Assembly: GCA_013205365.1 (NCBI GenBank) | Contig: JABMNC010000040.1 | Span: 1-30,891 of the forward strand | Source: Cryomorphaceae bacterium | GTDB taxonomy: Bacteria; Bacteroidota; Bacteroidia; Flavobacteriales; Schleiferiaceae | Length of the DNA: 30,891 bases | Direction of reading: 5' to 3' | Shown here: positions 22,357 through 30,541 of the stretch, piece after piece | Numbering within the stretch: position 1 is the first letter of the stretch | How the letters are laid out: each line of letters opens with the position of its first letter | Notes under the pieces: model-generated | Seen by the model: the letters and a program-made list of their open reading frames with translations, nothing else | What the model was told of the DNA's origin: nothing | The model's database searches: none | Program-made: the position numbers and the translations under genes

Positions 22357-24408
22357 TTAGAGGACGCTCCAGCGAAGGCTAACCCCGGCGCAGTGCAGTA
22401 CATAACTGCCCGCGGGGAGGACCGGCAGGGCAAGGTCGCCGTCGGCATAAGACTTCCAAACCAGCCTTCCGCTTAGGTCGAGCACCCGCACCTCGCCCTG
22501 TGCGCCTGAGAGAATGGCTCCCGAACGCGAGGGATTGGGCTGAATCCACACTGGCTCGGCCAGGAGTTCTTCGTTGCTAAGGGTGGTGCTGAGCTGCACG
22601 TCGTCCAGGTAGAGGTTGTTGCCGCCTCCGGATTTCAGGGCAAACTTCACCATGAGGTTGCCGGCAGATTGGAGCCCCAGGGCGGCCAGGTTCACCGACG
22701 TGTACTTCCATTCTGAGGCCGCAGGTACATAGGGAGTCGTCACAATCGCGGCGGTACCGAGCTGAAACGCCGGAATAATGCGGACCAGTTGCCAAGTCTC
22801 TCCGCAGTTGCTGCTGACCGAGACCTTGAGTTGGTCGTTGTTGTTGGATGCCTTGCGCGCAAAGGCATGGGCAAACCGCAGGTTCAGGGTACCCGTATTG
22901 GGGTAGGCAAAGGGTCCGCCCACGAGGGCACTCACCTCACCCCCAGCTACTAGCTTGGAGTTTTGAAATAGGTAGCTCGCCTGACCCTGCTGCGCTGCGG
23001 CAGTGGTCCGTCGCCAGTAGCTGCTGTCGGCGAAGGTCGTGGTGGCCCACGAAGCATTGGGCAGTTCATCTTCCATGGTACCGATGAACCAAGGGCTGTG
23101 GCTCGTTCCCGCGACCGGCCGCACCGTTACCGACAGGGGTTTGTTTAGGGTATTGGAACCGTTGCTAGCCTGGACGGTCAGGCTCACCGTGTAGATTCCT
23201 GGATCGGGCATGGTTAGGCTGGGATTTTGCGTCGTCACGTGGTGCACCACTTGGTTGGTTGTGCTCAGTACATTCCAATGGTAGATTGGCGTCCCGATGC
23301 TGCTGGATCGGTCGATTAGGGTCAAAGCCTCCCCCGAGCATAGTAGGGGATTGGCAATTTCAAAGTCAGCCACGGGACTGCAGTTCACTGTGCCACTGAC
23401 CCCTGTGGCCAATAGGTTTGCGGCGCTGGCCAGGTTGCCCCGCAGTTGGCTTGAAGTCAAAACAGCTTTAGCGCGAGACTTCTGGTTTTGCGTGAAGGTG
23501 TTCATGCACTGGTTCGAGCTGTAGTCCATGTAGTTCTCAATCATGTCGGGCAGGTCAGGCAGGTCGACGGTGCAGGTATTTTGGTTGGAGTTGCATCCGC
23601 TGCTCGAGGCCGCGACGGGCGGGGTGTCTGCGCATTGGTCGCCAAAGGCGCATCCGCCCTGAAACGTATGAAATAGGTTGAGGTAGTGGCCCACCTCATG
23701 GGTGAGCGTTCGGTGGCGTTCACCTTGAGCTGTTCCGACGCTGCCAAGCTGATCGTGGCGAATTACTATGCCGTCTTGGGTGCCCGGAATCCCGTTGTAG
23801 GGGAAGGCAGAATACCCTAAGACAATGGTGCCGGCGGGGGTCCCTGAAAGGTTGATGCCGCGAACGACCCAGACGTTGAGGTACTTGGTGTTGGGCCAGC
23901 TCAGGCTGCTTTTTATGTTATTATTGGCGGCCAGGCTGTTGATGTCCCACCGGCGGTTGATTCCATTGCTGCATTCTCCGTTGGGCCCGATTTTGGCCAA
24001 AACAAATTCAACTTCAAGGTCGGCCGCGCTGCTTTTAAAAACGGCCCTCAAATTGGCCGTGTCGGGATTTAACCGCCGCATGTCCTGGTTCAAAATTGCC
24101 AATGCCGACTGAATTTGGGCATCGCTGATGTTGTCTTGCTCTTCGTAGTACATGATGTGAAACACCACAGGTATTTGGTGAACTACCGATTCGGGCGAAT
24201 CTCCGGCGCGCTGGTTGCGCAAAATGTGCTGTATTTCGGCCTCGGTTTCGGCGCGGAGCGCTTCGCGCCGTGGATTTTCTGCAACTTCTAGGGCAACCAT
24301 TTCGTCGGAGGCGCAGGGCTGAATAACTTGGCTAATTCCTGCAAAGGGCGCAGCAAATAAGCAGAGAAGCAGAATAAATATGCGCGCAGGAGGGTTGGTT
24401 GGATGCAT
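22357..24408 (-). CDS. Secreted M43 (pappalysin-like) zinc metalloprotease with T9SS C-terminal sorting domain
   Basis: 683 residues: signal peptide (1-27), short pro-region, then a metzincin domain with zinc motif HEVGHYLNLFH (H237, H241, H247; catalytic E238) and a Met-turn segment ENYMDYSSNQCMNTFT. Several cysteines near 255-290 probably form disulfides. A PKD-like domain follows at about 342-430, then a beta-sandwich/jelly-roll region to about 610, and a type A type IX secretion (Por) C-terminal domain from about 618 to 683 (IQPNPSRSG, VLDLSGRLVW, LPAGSYVL). The enzyme is thus exported by Sec, crosses the outer membrane by T9SS and is released or anchored. It probably degrades proteins outside the cell; the substrate is unknown. 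No convincing promoter box was seen upstream. Confidence 0.93.
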   Translation of the reverse strand: MHPTNPPARIFILLLCLFAAPFAGISQVIQPCASDEMVALEVAENPRREALRAETEAEIQHILRNQRAGDSPESVVHQIPVVFHIMYYEEQDNISDAQIQSALAILNQDMRRLNPDTANLRAVFKSSAADLEVEFVLAKIGPNGECSNGINRRWDINSLAANNNIKSSLSWPNTKYLNVWVVRGINLSGTPAGTIVLGYSAFPYNGIPGTQDGIVIRHDQLGSVGTAQGERHRTLTHEVGHYLNLFHTFQGGCAFGDQCADTPPVAASSSGCNSNQNTCTVDLPDLPDMIENYMDYSSNQCMNTFTQNQKSRAKAVLTSSQLRGNLASAANLLATGVSGTVNCSPVADFEIANPLLCSGEALTLIDRSSSIGTPIYHWNVLSTTNQVVHHVTTQNPSLTMPDPGIYTVSLTVQASNGSNTLNKPLSVTVRPVAGTSHSPWFIGTMEDELPNASWATTTFADSSYWRRTTAAAQQGQASYLFQNSKLVAGGEVSALVGGPFAYPNTGTLNLRFAHAFARKASNNNDQLKVSVSSNCGETWQLVRIIPAFQLGTAAIVTTPYVPAASEWKYTSVNLAALGLQSAGNLMVKFALKSGGGNNLYLDDVQLSTTLSNEELLAEPVWIQPNPSRSGAILSGAQGEVRVLDLSGRLVWKSYADGDLALPVLPAGSYVLHCAGVSLRWSVL

Positions 24409-24479
24409 AATCGCAAGTTCTTTATAAGTTTTCCTTCAATTTCTACGGCAACAATCTTTGAGCTTCAATACATATTGCG

Positions 24480-24487
24480 TATCTTCG
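24480..24487 (+). promoter_or_regulatory. Promoter of the rplM-rpsI ribosomal protein operon
   Basis: TATCTTCG -7 variant with a TTTG -33 element at 24457-24460, separated by 19 nt. This is the best-formed promoter in the window and lies 23 nt before the GTG start of rplM. Confidence 0.6.
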
Positions 24488-24510
24488 CAGCCCCAAAAAA
24501 GTACAGCACC

Positions 24511-24948
24511 GTGGATTCGCTAAGCTACAAAACGATTTCGGCCACTAAGGCCAACGCAGGCAAAATCTGGGTCTTGGTTGACGCCAAAGACCAGACACTT
24601 GGTCGCCTGGCTTCTAAAATTGCCTTTCGCCTTCGCGGAAAGCACAGGCCCAACTACACTCCGCACGTGGACTGCGGAGACAACGTCATTGTAATCAATG
24701 CCGCAGAAATTGCCTTATCGGGCAATAAAATGCGCGACAAGCTATACATCCGCCACACAGGATTTCCTGGCGGTCAGCGCTTCAGCACTCCGTCTGAAGA
24801 GTTGGTAAAGCATCCTACCCGCGTGGTCGAGAAGGCTGTCAAGGGAATGCTTCCTAAGTCGCGCTTGGGCGCGGAACTATTTCGCAATCTGCACGTGTAC
24901 GCCGGTGCCGAGCATGGCCATGAGGCCCAGCAACCGGTTCAATTTTAA
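24511..24948 (+). CDS. rplM: 50S ribosomal protein L13
   Basis: 145 residues starting at GTG 24511 (reading M-DSLSYKTISATKANAGKIW), which matches the family N-terminus; the longer open frame from 24403 overlaps the promoter and reads as non-ribosomal sequence. Conserved parts are WVLVDAKDQTLGRLASKIA, HVDCGDNVIVINA and VKGMLPKSRLG. L13 is an early-assembling protein of the large subunit. The gene leads rplM-rpsI with a 13-nt gap, and rpsB-tsf follow. Confidence 0.95.
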   Translation: MDSLSYKTISATKANAGKIWVLVDAKDQTLGRLASKIAFRLRGKHRPNYTPHVDCGDNVIVINAAEIALSGNKMRDKLYIRHTGFPGGQRFSTPSEELVKHPTRVVEKAVKGMLPKSRLGAELFRNLHVYAGAEHGHEAQQPVQF

Positions 24949-24961
24949 ACGAATTCAATAG

Positions 24962-25348
24962 ATGTCAACGACCCACGCCATCGGACGCCGCAAGACTTCA
25001 GTCGCCCGCGTTTATGTGAAGCCCGGCAAAGGAGCCATCATTATCAATCGCCGCGAGTTGGCTAACTATTTTTCTACTGGAACGCTTCAGTACAAAGTAC
25101 GTCAGCCCCTTTCGTTGACCGATAATTTGAACAATTATGACATTACTGTCAACGTAGAAGGTGGCGGAATCACCGGTCAAGCAGAAGCAATTCGACTTGG
25201 TCTGTCCCGTGCCCTCTGCGAGATTAATCCAGAATTCCGAGTTGCATTAAAGCCCGAAGGATTGATGACCCGCGACCCGCGCATGGTAGAACGCAAGAAG
25301 TTCGGCCAGAAGAAAGCACGCAAGCGTTTCCAATTCTCCAAGCGTTAA
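24962..25348 (+). CDS. rpsI: 30S ribosomal protein S9
   Basis: 128 residues, standard length, starting MSTTHAIGRRKTSVARVYV and ending RKRFQFSKR, the conserved C-terminal tail that reaches the P-site tRNA anticodon loop. GGGITGQAEAIRLGLSRAL is also family-specific. It is co-transcribed with rplM. A hairpin with T-run in the 93-nt gap before rpsB may separate it from the next unit. Confidence 0.97.
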   Translation: MSTTHAIGRRKTSVARVYVKPGKGAIIINRRELANYFSTGTLQYKVRQPLSLTDNLNNYDITVNVEGGGITGQAEAIRLGLSRALCEINPEFRVALKPEGLMTRDPRMVERKKFGQKKARKRFQFSKR

Positions 25349-25375
25349 TACTTAGAACAATAGGTTTAGCATCCA

Positions 25376-25417
25376 AACGATCAAGATCGCTCCGGCGCTA
25401 CTTGGTCGTTGATTTTT
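25376..25417 (+). terminator. Terminator or attenuator hairpin between rpsI and rpsB
   Basis: AACGATCAAG (25376-25385) pairs with CTTGGTCGTT (25401-25410) over a 15-nt loop, ten pairs with one T-G, followed by GATTTTTTA. It can end the rplM-rpsI transcript or act as a leader for rpsB. An alternative small hairpin, CGATC-AA-GATCG, uses the left arm and would break the big one, as expected of an attenuator. No -7 box is obvious between it and the rpsB ATG at 25442. Confidence 0.55.
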
Positions 25418-25441
25418 TAGCGAACGTAAACCCTCATCACT

Positions 25442-26197
25442 ATGGCACAAATGCCTGAAATTCAGCAGCTCCTCGACGCAGGAGTTCACTTTGGTCACCA
25501 GACCCGCAAGTGGAACCCCAACATGGCCCCCTATATTTTTATGGAGCGCAACGGGATTCACATTATTGATCTTCAAAAGACCCAAAAGAAGCTTGCCATT
25601 GCCTCGGAGGCCATGGGCAAAATTGCTGGAAGCGGACGCAAAATTCTTTTTGTGGCCACTAAAAAGCAGGCTAAAGAGATTGTTGCCGACACGGCCAAGG
25701 CCCTGAATATGCCCTACATCGTAGAGCGCTGGCCTGGAGGCATGCTTACCAATTTCGTCACGATTCGCAAGGCCATTAAGAAGATGTCCAACATCGACAA
25801 GATGAAGACCGACGGTACGTTCGAGACCCTGTCGAAGCGTGAGCGTTTGCAGGTTGATCGCCAGCGCGCCAAGCTAGAGAAAAACTTAGGCTCCATTGCC
25901 GACATGAGCCGTTTGCCGGCAGCCTTGTTTGTGGTCGATACCATGCGCGAGCACATTGCCGTCGAGGAGGCCCGCAACCTTGGCATCCCCATTTTTGCCA
26001 TGGTCGATACCAACAGCAATCCGCACTTGATCGACTACGGAATTCCTTCGAACGACGATGCTTCTAAGTCTATTGCCTTGATTATGGAGACCCTTTCGGT
26101 CTCGATTAAGTCAGCCATGGGCGAGCGCAAAACCGAGAAGGACAAGCCCGGAAGCGAGAAACTTATCAAAGCGGCAGCCAAAATCGCCGCCGAATAA
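25442..26197 (+). CDS. rpsB: 30S ribosomal protein S2
   Basis: 251 residues; family segments LLDAGVHFGHQTRKWNPNM, FVATKKQAKEIV, ERWPGGMLTNFVTIR and VDTNSNPHLIDYGIPSNDDA are clear. S2 joins the 30S subunit late, bridging S1 binding. It sits upstream of tsf (62-nt gap), the usual rpsB-tsf pair, and is regulated in many bacteria by S2 itself at the leader. Confidence 0.97.
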   Translation: MAQMPEIQQLLDAGVHFGHQTRKWNPNMAPYIFMERNGIHIIDLQKTQKKLAIASEAMGKIAGSGRKILFVATKKQAKEIVADTAKALNMPYIVERWPGGMLTNFVTIRKAIKKMSNIDKMKTDGTFETLSKRERLQVDRQRAKLEKNLGSIADMSRLPAALFVVDTMREHIAVEEARNLGIPIFAMVDTNSNPHLIDYGIPSNDDASKSIALIMETLSVSIKSAMGERKTEKDKPGSEKLIKAAAKIAAE

Positions 26198-26259
26198 GTT
26201 AACGCAGAAGCAACAGCTCCGGTTTTTCTTTACATCTTAATAGACAATATCCCTTAATT

Positions 26260-27084
26260 ATGAGCATAACTGCTGCTGACGTAAACAAGTTGCGCCAAAT
26301 GACTGGCGCGGGCATGATGGACTGCAAGAAGGCCCTCACTGAAGCCAATGGCGATTTTGACGATGCAATCGATGTCCTGCGCAAGCAGGGTCAGAAGGTT
26401 GCCGCCAAGCGCGCCGACCGCGACGCCACGGAAGGTGCGGTCATCGCTCTGATCAATGAGTCCAATACCCGCGGAATCATCGTTTCTCTGAACTGCGAGA
26501 CTGATTTTGTGGCTATGAACGACCGCTTTGTTGACATTGCTCGCAAAATGGCTGCCCTTGCATTGGCAAGCTTCCCTGCCAGCAAAGACGAGCTGCTTGC
26601 CTTGAAGTTTGACGACAGCTTCAGCGTGGCCGAGAAGCTCATCGAGCAAACCGGACTAATCGGCGAGAAAATTGAAATTGCCTACTACGAAACTCTGGAA
26701 GGTTCGGTAGTGTCGGGCTACATTCACTCGGGCAGCAAGCTCGCCACCTTGGCGGCGATCAGCGCTGGGGTTCCAGAAACAGCAAAAGACATTGCCATGC
26801 AGGCTGCAGCCATGAATCCAGTAGGTTTAGACCGCAGTTCGGTTTCGGCAGATGTTATTGAGCGCGAGCTTGAAATTGCCCGCGACCTGGTGCGCCAAGA
26901 AGGCAAGCCCGAGGAAATGATCGAGCGAATTGCCCAAGGCAAGCTCGGTAAGTTTTACAAGGACAATACTTTGGTCGAGCAGGACTTTATCAAAGACAAC
27001 AAGCTCAGCGTTGCTGCGTATGTGGCCGCCGCGTCTGCGGGCGCAACGGTTACCGGCTTTCGCCGCGTAGGCTTAGGCGTTTAA
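26260..27084 (+). CDS. tsf: Translation elongation factor Ts
   Basis: 274 residues. It has the N-terminal UBA-like part with VNKLRQMTGAGMMDCKKAL (EF-Ts signature), then TDFVAMNDRF, whose Thr-Asp-Phe-Val-Ala motif enters EF-Tu and expels Mg and GDP. The core domain ends in FRRVGLGV. It recycles EF-Tu-GDP to the GTP form. A GC-rich terminator follows before pyrH. Confidence 0.97.
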   Translation: MSITAADVNKLRQMTGAGMMDCKKALTEANGDFDDAIDVLRKQGQKVAAKRADRDATEGAVIALINESNTRGIIVSLNCETDFVAMNDRFVDIARKMAALALASFPASKDELLALKFDDSFSVAEKLIEQTGLIGEKIEIAYYETLEGSVVSGYIHSGSKLATLAAISAGVPETAKDIAMQAAAMNPVGLDRSSVSADVIERELEIARDLVRQEGKPEEMIERIAQGKLGKFYKDNTLVEQDFIKDNKLSVAAYVAAASAGATVTGFRRVGLGV

Positions 27085-27107
27085 TCGCATTTGTTTTTCA
27101 ATCATTG

Positions 27108-27130
27108 AAGGCCGCCCTTGGGCGGCCTTT
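27108..27130 (+). terminator. Rho-independent terminator of rpsB-tsf
   Basis: AAGGCCGCC (27108-27116) pairs with GGCGGCCTT (27120-27128) across CTT, followed by a short T-run (27127-27130, then GTCTT). A strong nine-pair stem. Confidence 0.75.
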
Positions 27131-27134
27131 GTCT

Positions 27135-27142
27135 TATCTTAG
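27135..27142 (+). promoter_or_regulatory. Putative -7 box of pyrH-frr
   Basis: TATCTTAG, one base off TAnnTTTG, 7 nt before the pyrH ATG, and right after the tsf terminator. The spacing suggests a near-leaderless mRNA. Confidence 0.4.
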
Positions 27143-27149
27143 CATTTAG

Positions 27150-27854
27150 ATGAAATACCGCCGAATTCTCCTTAAACTCAGCGGCGAAGCCCTGATGGGC
27201 AATAAGCCATATGGAATTGACTCCGAAGTCATTAGCCGATACGCTGAAGAAATTAAGACCGTGGTCAGCAGCGGTGCACAGCTTGGTATTGTCATCGGAG
27301 GAGGCAATATTTTTAGGGGTGTTCAGGGTGCAGACGACGGAATGGACCGCGTTCAGGCAGACTACATGGGCATGCTGGCGACCGTAATCAATGGCCTCGC
27401 CCTTCAGTCTTCGCTCGAGCGCATTGGGGTGCAAACCCGGCTTCAGTCCGCCATACAAATGGACAAGATTTGTGAGCCCTTCATTCGTCGGCGCGCAGTC
27501 CGCCACCTAGAAAAGGGACGAGTGGTTATTTTTTCTGCGGGAACGGGCAATCCCTACTTTACCACCGACACCGGGGCGACGCTCCGCGCCATTGAAATTC
27601 AGGCCGAGGTTATACTCAAGGGAACGCGGGTAGACGGAATCTACACGGCCGACCCCGAGAAGAATGCTAGTGCCACGCGCTACGAAACCATAAGCTACAC
27701 TGAGGTTTATGAGCGTGGACTTAATGTTATGGACCTCACTGCCTTCACTCTTAGTCAAGAAAACAACCTTCCCATTGTAGTTTTTGACATGAACAAGCCG
27801 GGCAATTTGCTCCGAGTTATTCAGGGAGACAACGTGGGGACCTTGGTTTCCTAA
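27150..27854 (+). CDS. pyrH: Uridylate kinase (UMP kinase)
   Basis: 234 residues of the amino-acid kinase fold family. The N-terminal LKLSGEALMG (about 7-16), the GGGNIFRG loop (about 50-57) and TDTGATLRAIEIQAEVILKGTRVDG with the YTADPEK segment are characteristic. It converts UMP to UDP for RNA and DNA precursor synthesis. It is separated from tsf by a terminator and followed by frr 11 nt downstream, a neighbour pair conserved across bacteria. Confidence 0.97.
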   Translation: MKYRRILLKLSGEALMGNKPYGIDSEVISRYAEEIKTVVSSGAQLGIVIGGGNIFRGVQGADDGMDRVQADYMGMLATVINGLALQSSLERIGVQTRLQSAIQMDKICEPFIRRRAVRHLEKGRVVIFSAGTGNPYFTTDTGATLRAIEIQAEVILKGTRVDGIYTADPEKNASATRYETISYTEVYERGLNVMDLTAFTLSQENNLPIVVFDMNKPGNLLRVIQGDNVGTLVS

Positions 27855-27865
27855 AACCCCTGATT

Positions 27866-28429
27866 ATGGAAGAAGAACTCAGTTTTTTGAAGGAGTCGCT
27901 AGCCGACGACATGACTAAGGCAATTGCCCATCTTGACAAGGCCTTGCTTAAAATCCGCGCAGGACGCGCCAACCCGACCATGCTGGACGGTATTTTTATT
28001 GACTACTACGGGAGTCAGGTTAAGTTGCAGCAAGTGAGCAATATAACCACTCCTGATGCGCGTACGCTCTTTGTACAGCCCTTTGAGAAAAACCTGATTC
28101 ATGATATTGAGAAGGCAATAACTTATGCGAACCTGGGATTCAACCCAATGAACAACGGCGATGCGGTAATCATCAATATTCCTCCCTTGACCGAAGAGCG
28201 ACGCAAGGAGCTTGTCCGTATGGCAAAGGTTGAGGGCGAGGATGCTAAGGTGGCCATACGCAGTGTGCGCAAGGAGGGTATGGATGAGGCAAAACGCATG
28301 GAAAAGGACGGCTTAAGCGAAGACCAGCGCAAGGACCTAGAGAATCAAATTCAGGCCATGGTTGACAAGCAGAGCAGCCTAATTGATCAGCGAGTGGCCG
28401 AGAAGGAGGTCGACATTCTAAAGCTATAA
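27866..28429 (+). CDS. frr: Ribosome recycling factor
   Basis: 187 residues, normal length. The L-shaped RRF fold is recognisable: first helix with MTKAIAHLDKALLKIRAGRANP, then the beta domain with YYGSQVKLQQVSNI, and the long C-terminal helices with IPPLTEERRKELVRMAK and MEKDGLSEDQRKDLE. With EF-G it splits terminated ribosomes. Same transcript as pyrH; the MarR-type gene starts 14 nt downstream and may be part of it. Confidence 0.97.
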   Translation: MEEELSFLKESLADDMTKAIAHLDKALLKIRAGRANPTMLDGIFIDYYGSQVKLQQVSNITTPDARTLFVQPFEKNLIHDIEKAITYANLGFNPMNNGDAVIINIPPLTEERRKELVRMAKVEGEDAKVAIRSVRKEGMDEAKRMEKDGLSEDQRKDLENQIQAMVDKQSSLIDQRVAEKEVDILKL

Positions 28430-28443
28430 TTGTCTTAGCCACA

Positions 28444-28902
28444 ATGGGTAAGAGTATTCAAGACGAGTTCCCTCGGCGCAATTGGCACAGCAACCAGCAG
28501 GTGGCGGTTACCAATATTATGTTTACCAACCACTGGTTAAAGGGCCGCATTGGCCTTGCCCTAGACCCCTATAAAATCACGATGCAGCAGTACAATGTCC
28601 TGCGTTTGCTGCGGGCCGCGCATCCCGAAGGGCTGGTTGCTGGGGTGATTCGCAGCGGCTTGCTCGACCGCACAAGCGACGTTTCACGGCTGGTGGACCG
28701 CATGGTTAAGTTGGGCTACGTGGAGCGCCGAGCCATCAAAGAAGACGGCAGGGTAAAGAAAATATTTTTAACCCTTCGCGGGCTTGAGTTGCTCGGCCAG
28801 ATACGTTCGGTAGACAAGTTCACCAAAGAGGATTTGCCCAAGCGCCTAACCGACCAGGAGGCTCAGACGCTCAGCGCTTTGCTTGACAAGGTGCGCACGT
28901 GA
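28444..28902 (+). CDS. MarR-family transcriptional regulator
   Basis: 152 residues forming a winged-helix MarR fold: an N-terminal dimerisation helix, then ITMQQYNVLRLL, helix-turn-helix about 75-100 (LLDRTSDVSRLVDRMVKLGYVER), the wing with EDGRVKKIFLTLRG, and a C-terminal dimer helix. MarR proteins usually repress genes for stress, efflux or catabolism and lose DNA binding with a ligand; its target is not obvious here. It follows frr by 14 nt, and its last 40 bases run antisense through the 3' end of pgi. Confidence 0.9.
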   Translation: MGKSIQDEFPRRNWHSNQQVAVTNIMFTNHWLKGRIGLALDPYKITMQQYNVLRLLRAAHPEGLVAGVIRSGLLDRTSDVSRLVDRMVKLGYVERRAIKEDGRVKKIFLTLRGLELLGQIRSVDKFTKEDLPKRLTDQEAQTLSALLDKVRT

Positions 28903-30479
28903 TTGATTAGGGCAGTTGTTGAGGAGTCGTGCAGGCCGATGGGTCCGTCGCCCTCAAGATCAGGAAGGACCACATTGGCCATTTCTTTGCCTAATTCCAC
29001 GCCCCATTGGTCGTAGCTAAACAGATTCCACACAAGCCCTTGGGCGAAGACCTTGTGCTCATAGAGGGCAACCAGGGCACCTAGGGCTTCGGGGGTCATG
29101 CTGTCAAAGAGCAGGGTGGAACTCGGACGGTTTCCTTCAAAAACTCGGTACGGACTTTGGGCCTCAACCTTGCCCATCATTAATGCCTCTGATTGAGCTA
29201 AAAAGTTACTCAGTAGTTTGGCGTGGTGGGCGTGCAGGGGGTGCTGGGGCAGGACCGAGGCGATAAAGTCGCTTGGAATCAGCTCCGTTCCTTGGTGGAT
29301 TAACTGGTAGAAGGCGTGCTGGCCGTTGGTTCCGGGCTCGCCCCAGACGACGGGTCCTGTGGCGTAGGTAACCCGTTGGCCGTTGCGGTCCAGGGACTTG
29401 CCGTTGGATTCCATATCCATTTGCTGCAAAAACGCTGCGAAGCGGTGCAGGTATTGGTCGTAGGGCAGTGCGGCATGGGTCGCGGCGCCCAAGAAGTTTC
29501 GGTACCAAATTCCGAGCGCAGCCATTATCCACGGAATATTTTGACGAAAAGGAGCCTCGACGCTGTGGCGGTCGATGCGTTCGGCCCCAGCCAGGAACTG
29601 GCGGAAGCCTTCGGCGCCAATGGCGATGGCCAAGGGCAGGCCAATGCTGCTCCAAATGCTGTAGCGGCCGCCGACCCAATCCCAAAAGCCAAAGGTTCGT
29701 TCGGGGCGGATTCCAAAGGCTTTAACCTTGTCGAGGTTGGTACTTAGCGCGGCAAAATGGTCGGCCACGGCGGCGGGATCGCCAAGGTGCTGCAGAAGCC
29801 AAGTGCGCGCGGCCTCGGCGTTAGCCATGGTTTCTTGGGTGGTGAAGGTCTTGGAAGCGACCAAAAACAGGGTGCGGGCCGGGTCCAGGAGCAGCAGCGT
29901 TTCGTGAAGGTCCGCGCCGTCGACGTTGGCGACGAAGTGCATCTGAATTCCACGATGTGCAAAGGGCTTTAGGGCCTCTACGGCCATGCGGGGCCCGAGG
30001 TCGCTGCCTCCAATGCCAATGTTGACGACATGCTTGAAGGTTTTGCCCGAAGTACTGCGCACTCGCCCGTCTCGAACGGACTCTGCAAAGTCGAGCATGC
30101 GCTCGCGTTCGCGCACAATCCCTGGGCGCAGGTCTTGGCCGTCGACCATTAGGCTGTCGTTCTGGCTCGACCGCAGCGCGCTGTGCAGCACCGAGCGATT
30201 CTCGGTTTCGTTGATTGCGTCGCCGGCCAACTGGGCCTTAAAGCCCTCGCTTACTCCGCATTGATCAAAAAGCTGCTCGAGAAGGCTTAGGGTTTGCTCG
30301 TCAACTCGGTGCTTGGCATAGTCAAAGAGAAGCAGGCCCTCAAGGCGCAGATGCATGCGGTCAAATCGGTTGGGGTCCGCAGCAAAAAGGTCGCGCATGG
30401 GGACATCGGCTGTTGCGGCCGCATGGGCCTCTAGAGCCTTCCAGGCCTTTGTTTTGGTGGGATTTACGCGGGGCAGCAT
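28863..30479 (-). CDS. pgi: Glucose-6-phosphate isomerase
   Basis: With ATG 30479 the product has 538 residues, close to E. coli Pgi (549). Conserved parts are NIGIGGSDLGPRMA, VASKTFTTQETMANA, FGFWDWVGGRYSIWSSIGLP (catalytic GGRYS), ATHAALPYDQYLHRFAAF and QGTELIPSDFIA, with the Lys-containing end DQWGVELGKEMA. It interconverts glucose 6-phosphate and fructose 6-phosphate in glycolysis. The frame continues upstream to a TTG at 30521, but that section overlaps the promoter box at 30517-30510. The C-terminus ends in SSKALSV and overlaps the convergent MarR gene by 40 bases. Confidence 0.97.
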   Translation of the reverse strand: MLPRVNPTKTKAWKALEAHAAATADVPMRDLFAADPNRFDRMHLRLEGLLLFDYAKHRVDEQTLSLLEQLFDQCGVSEGFKAQLAGDAINETENRSVLHSALRSSQNDSLMVDGQDLRPGIVRERERMLDFAESVRDGRVRSTSGKTFKHVVNIGIGGSDLGPRMAVEALKPFAHRGIQMHFVANVDGADLHETLLLLDPARTLFLVASKTFTTQETMANAEAARTWLLQHLGDPAAVADHFAALSTNLDKVKAFGIRPERTFGFWDWVGGRYSIWSSIGLPLAIAIGAEGFRQFLAGAERIDRHSVEAPFRQNIPWIMAALGIWYRNFLGAATHAALPYDQYLHRFAAFLQQMDMESNGKSLDRNGQRVTYATGPVVWGEPGTNGQHAFYQLIHQGTELIPSDFIASVLPQHPLHAHHAKLLSNFLAQSEALMMGKVEAQSPYRVFEGNRPSSTLLFDSMTPEALGALVALYEHKVFAQGLVWNLFSYDQWGVELGKEMANVVLPDLEGDGPIGLHDSSTTALINHVRTLSSKALSV

Positions 30480-30509
30480 GGGGGGCAGAGTATGAGATAA
30501 TTGGAGCTG

Positions 30510-30517
30510 CAAAGGTA
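30510..30517 (-). promoter_or_regulatory. Putative -7 box of pgi
   Basis: Minus-strand TACCTTTG, 30 nt before the pgi ATG at 30479. It lies 9 nt from the divergent box of the Nfu-type gene. Confidence 0.55.
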
Positions 30518-30526
30518 CCAAGTACC

Positions 30527-30534
30527 TACCTTTG
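30527..30534 (+). promoter_or_regulatory. Putative -7 box of the Nfu-type gene
   Basis: TACCTTTG, 7 nt before the ATG at 30542, the same spacing as for the flavin reductase-like gene. Confidence 0.55.
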
Positions 30535-30541
30535 TGGTCCT

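Noticed and set aside
24403..24510. Extra 36 residues before L13
   Set aside because: They overlap the TTTG-N19-TATCTTCG promoter and do not match L13; the GTG at 24511 gives the conserved start.
30480..30521. Extended N-terminus of pgi from a TTG at 30521
   Set aside because: The section overlaps the TACCTTTG promoter box and does not resemble Pgi; ATG 30479 is used instead.
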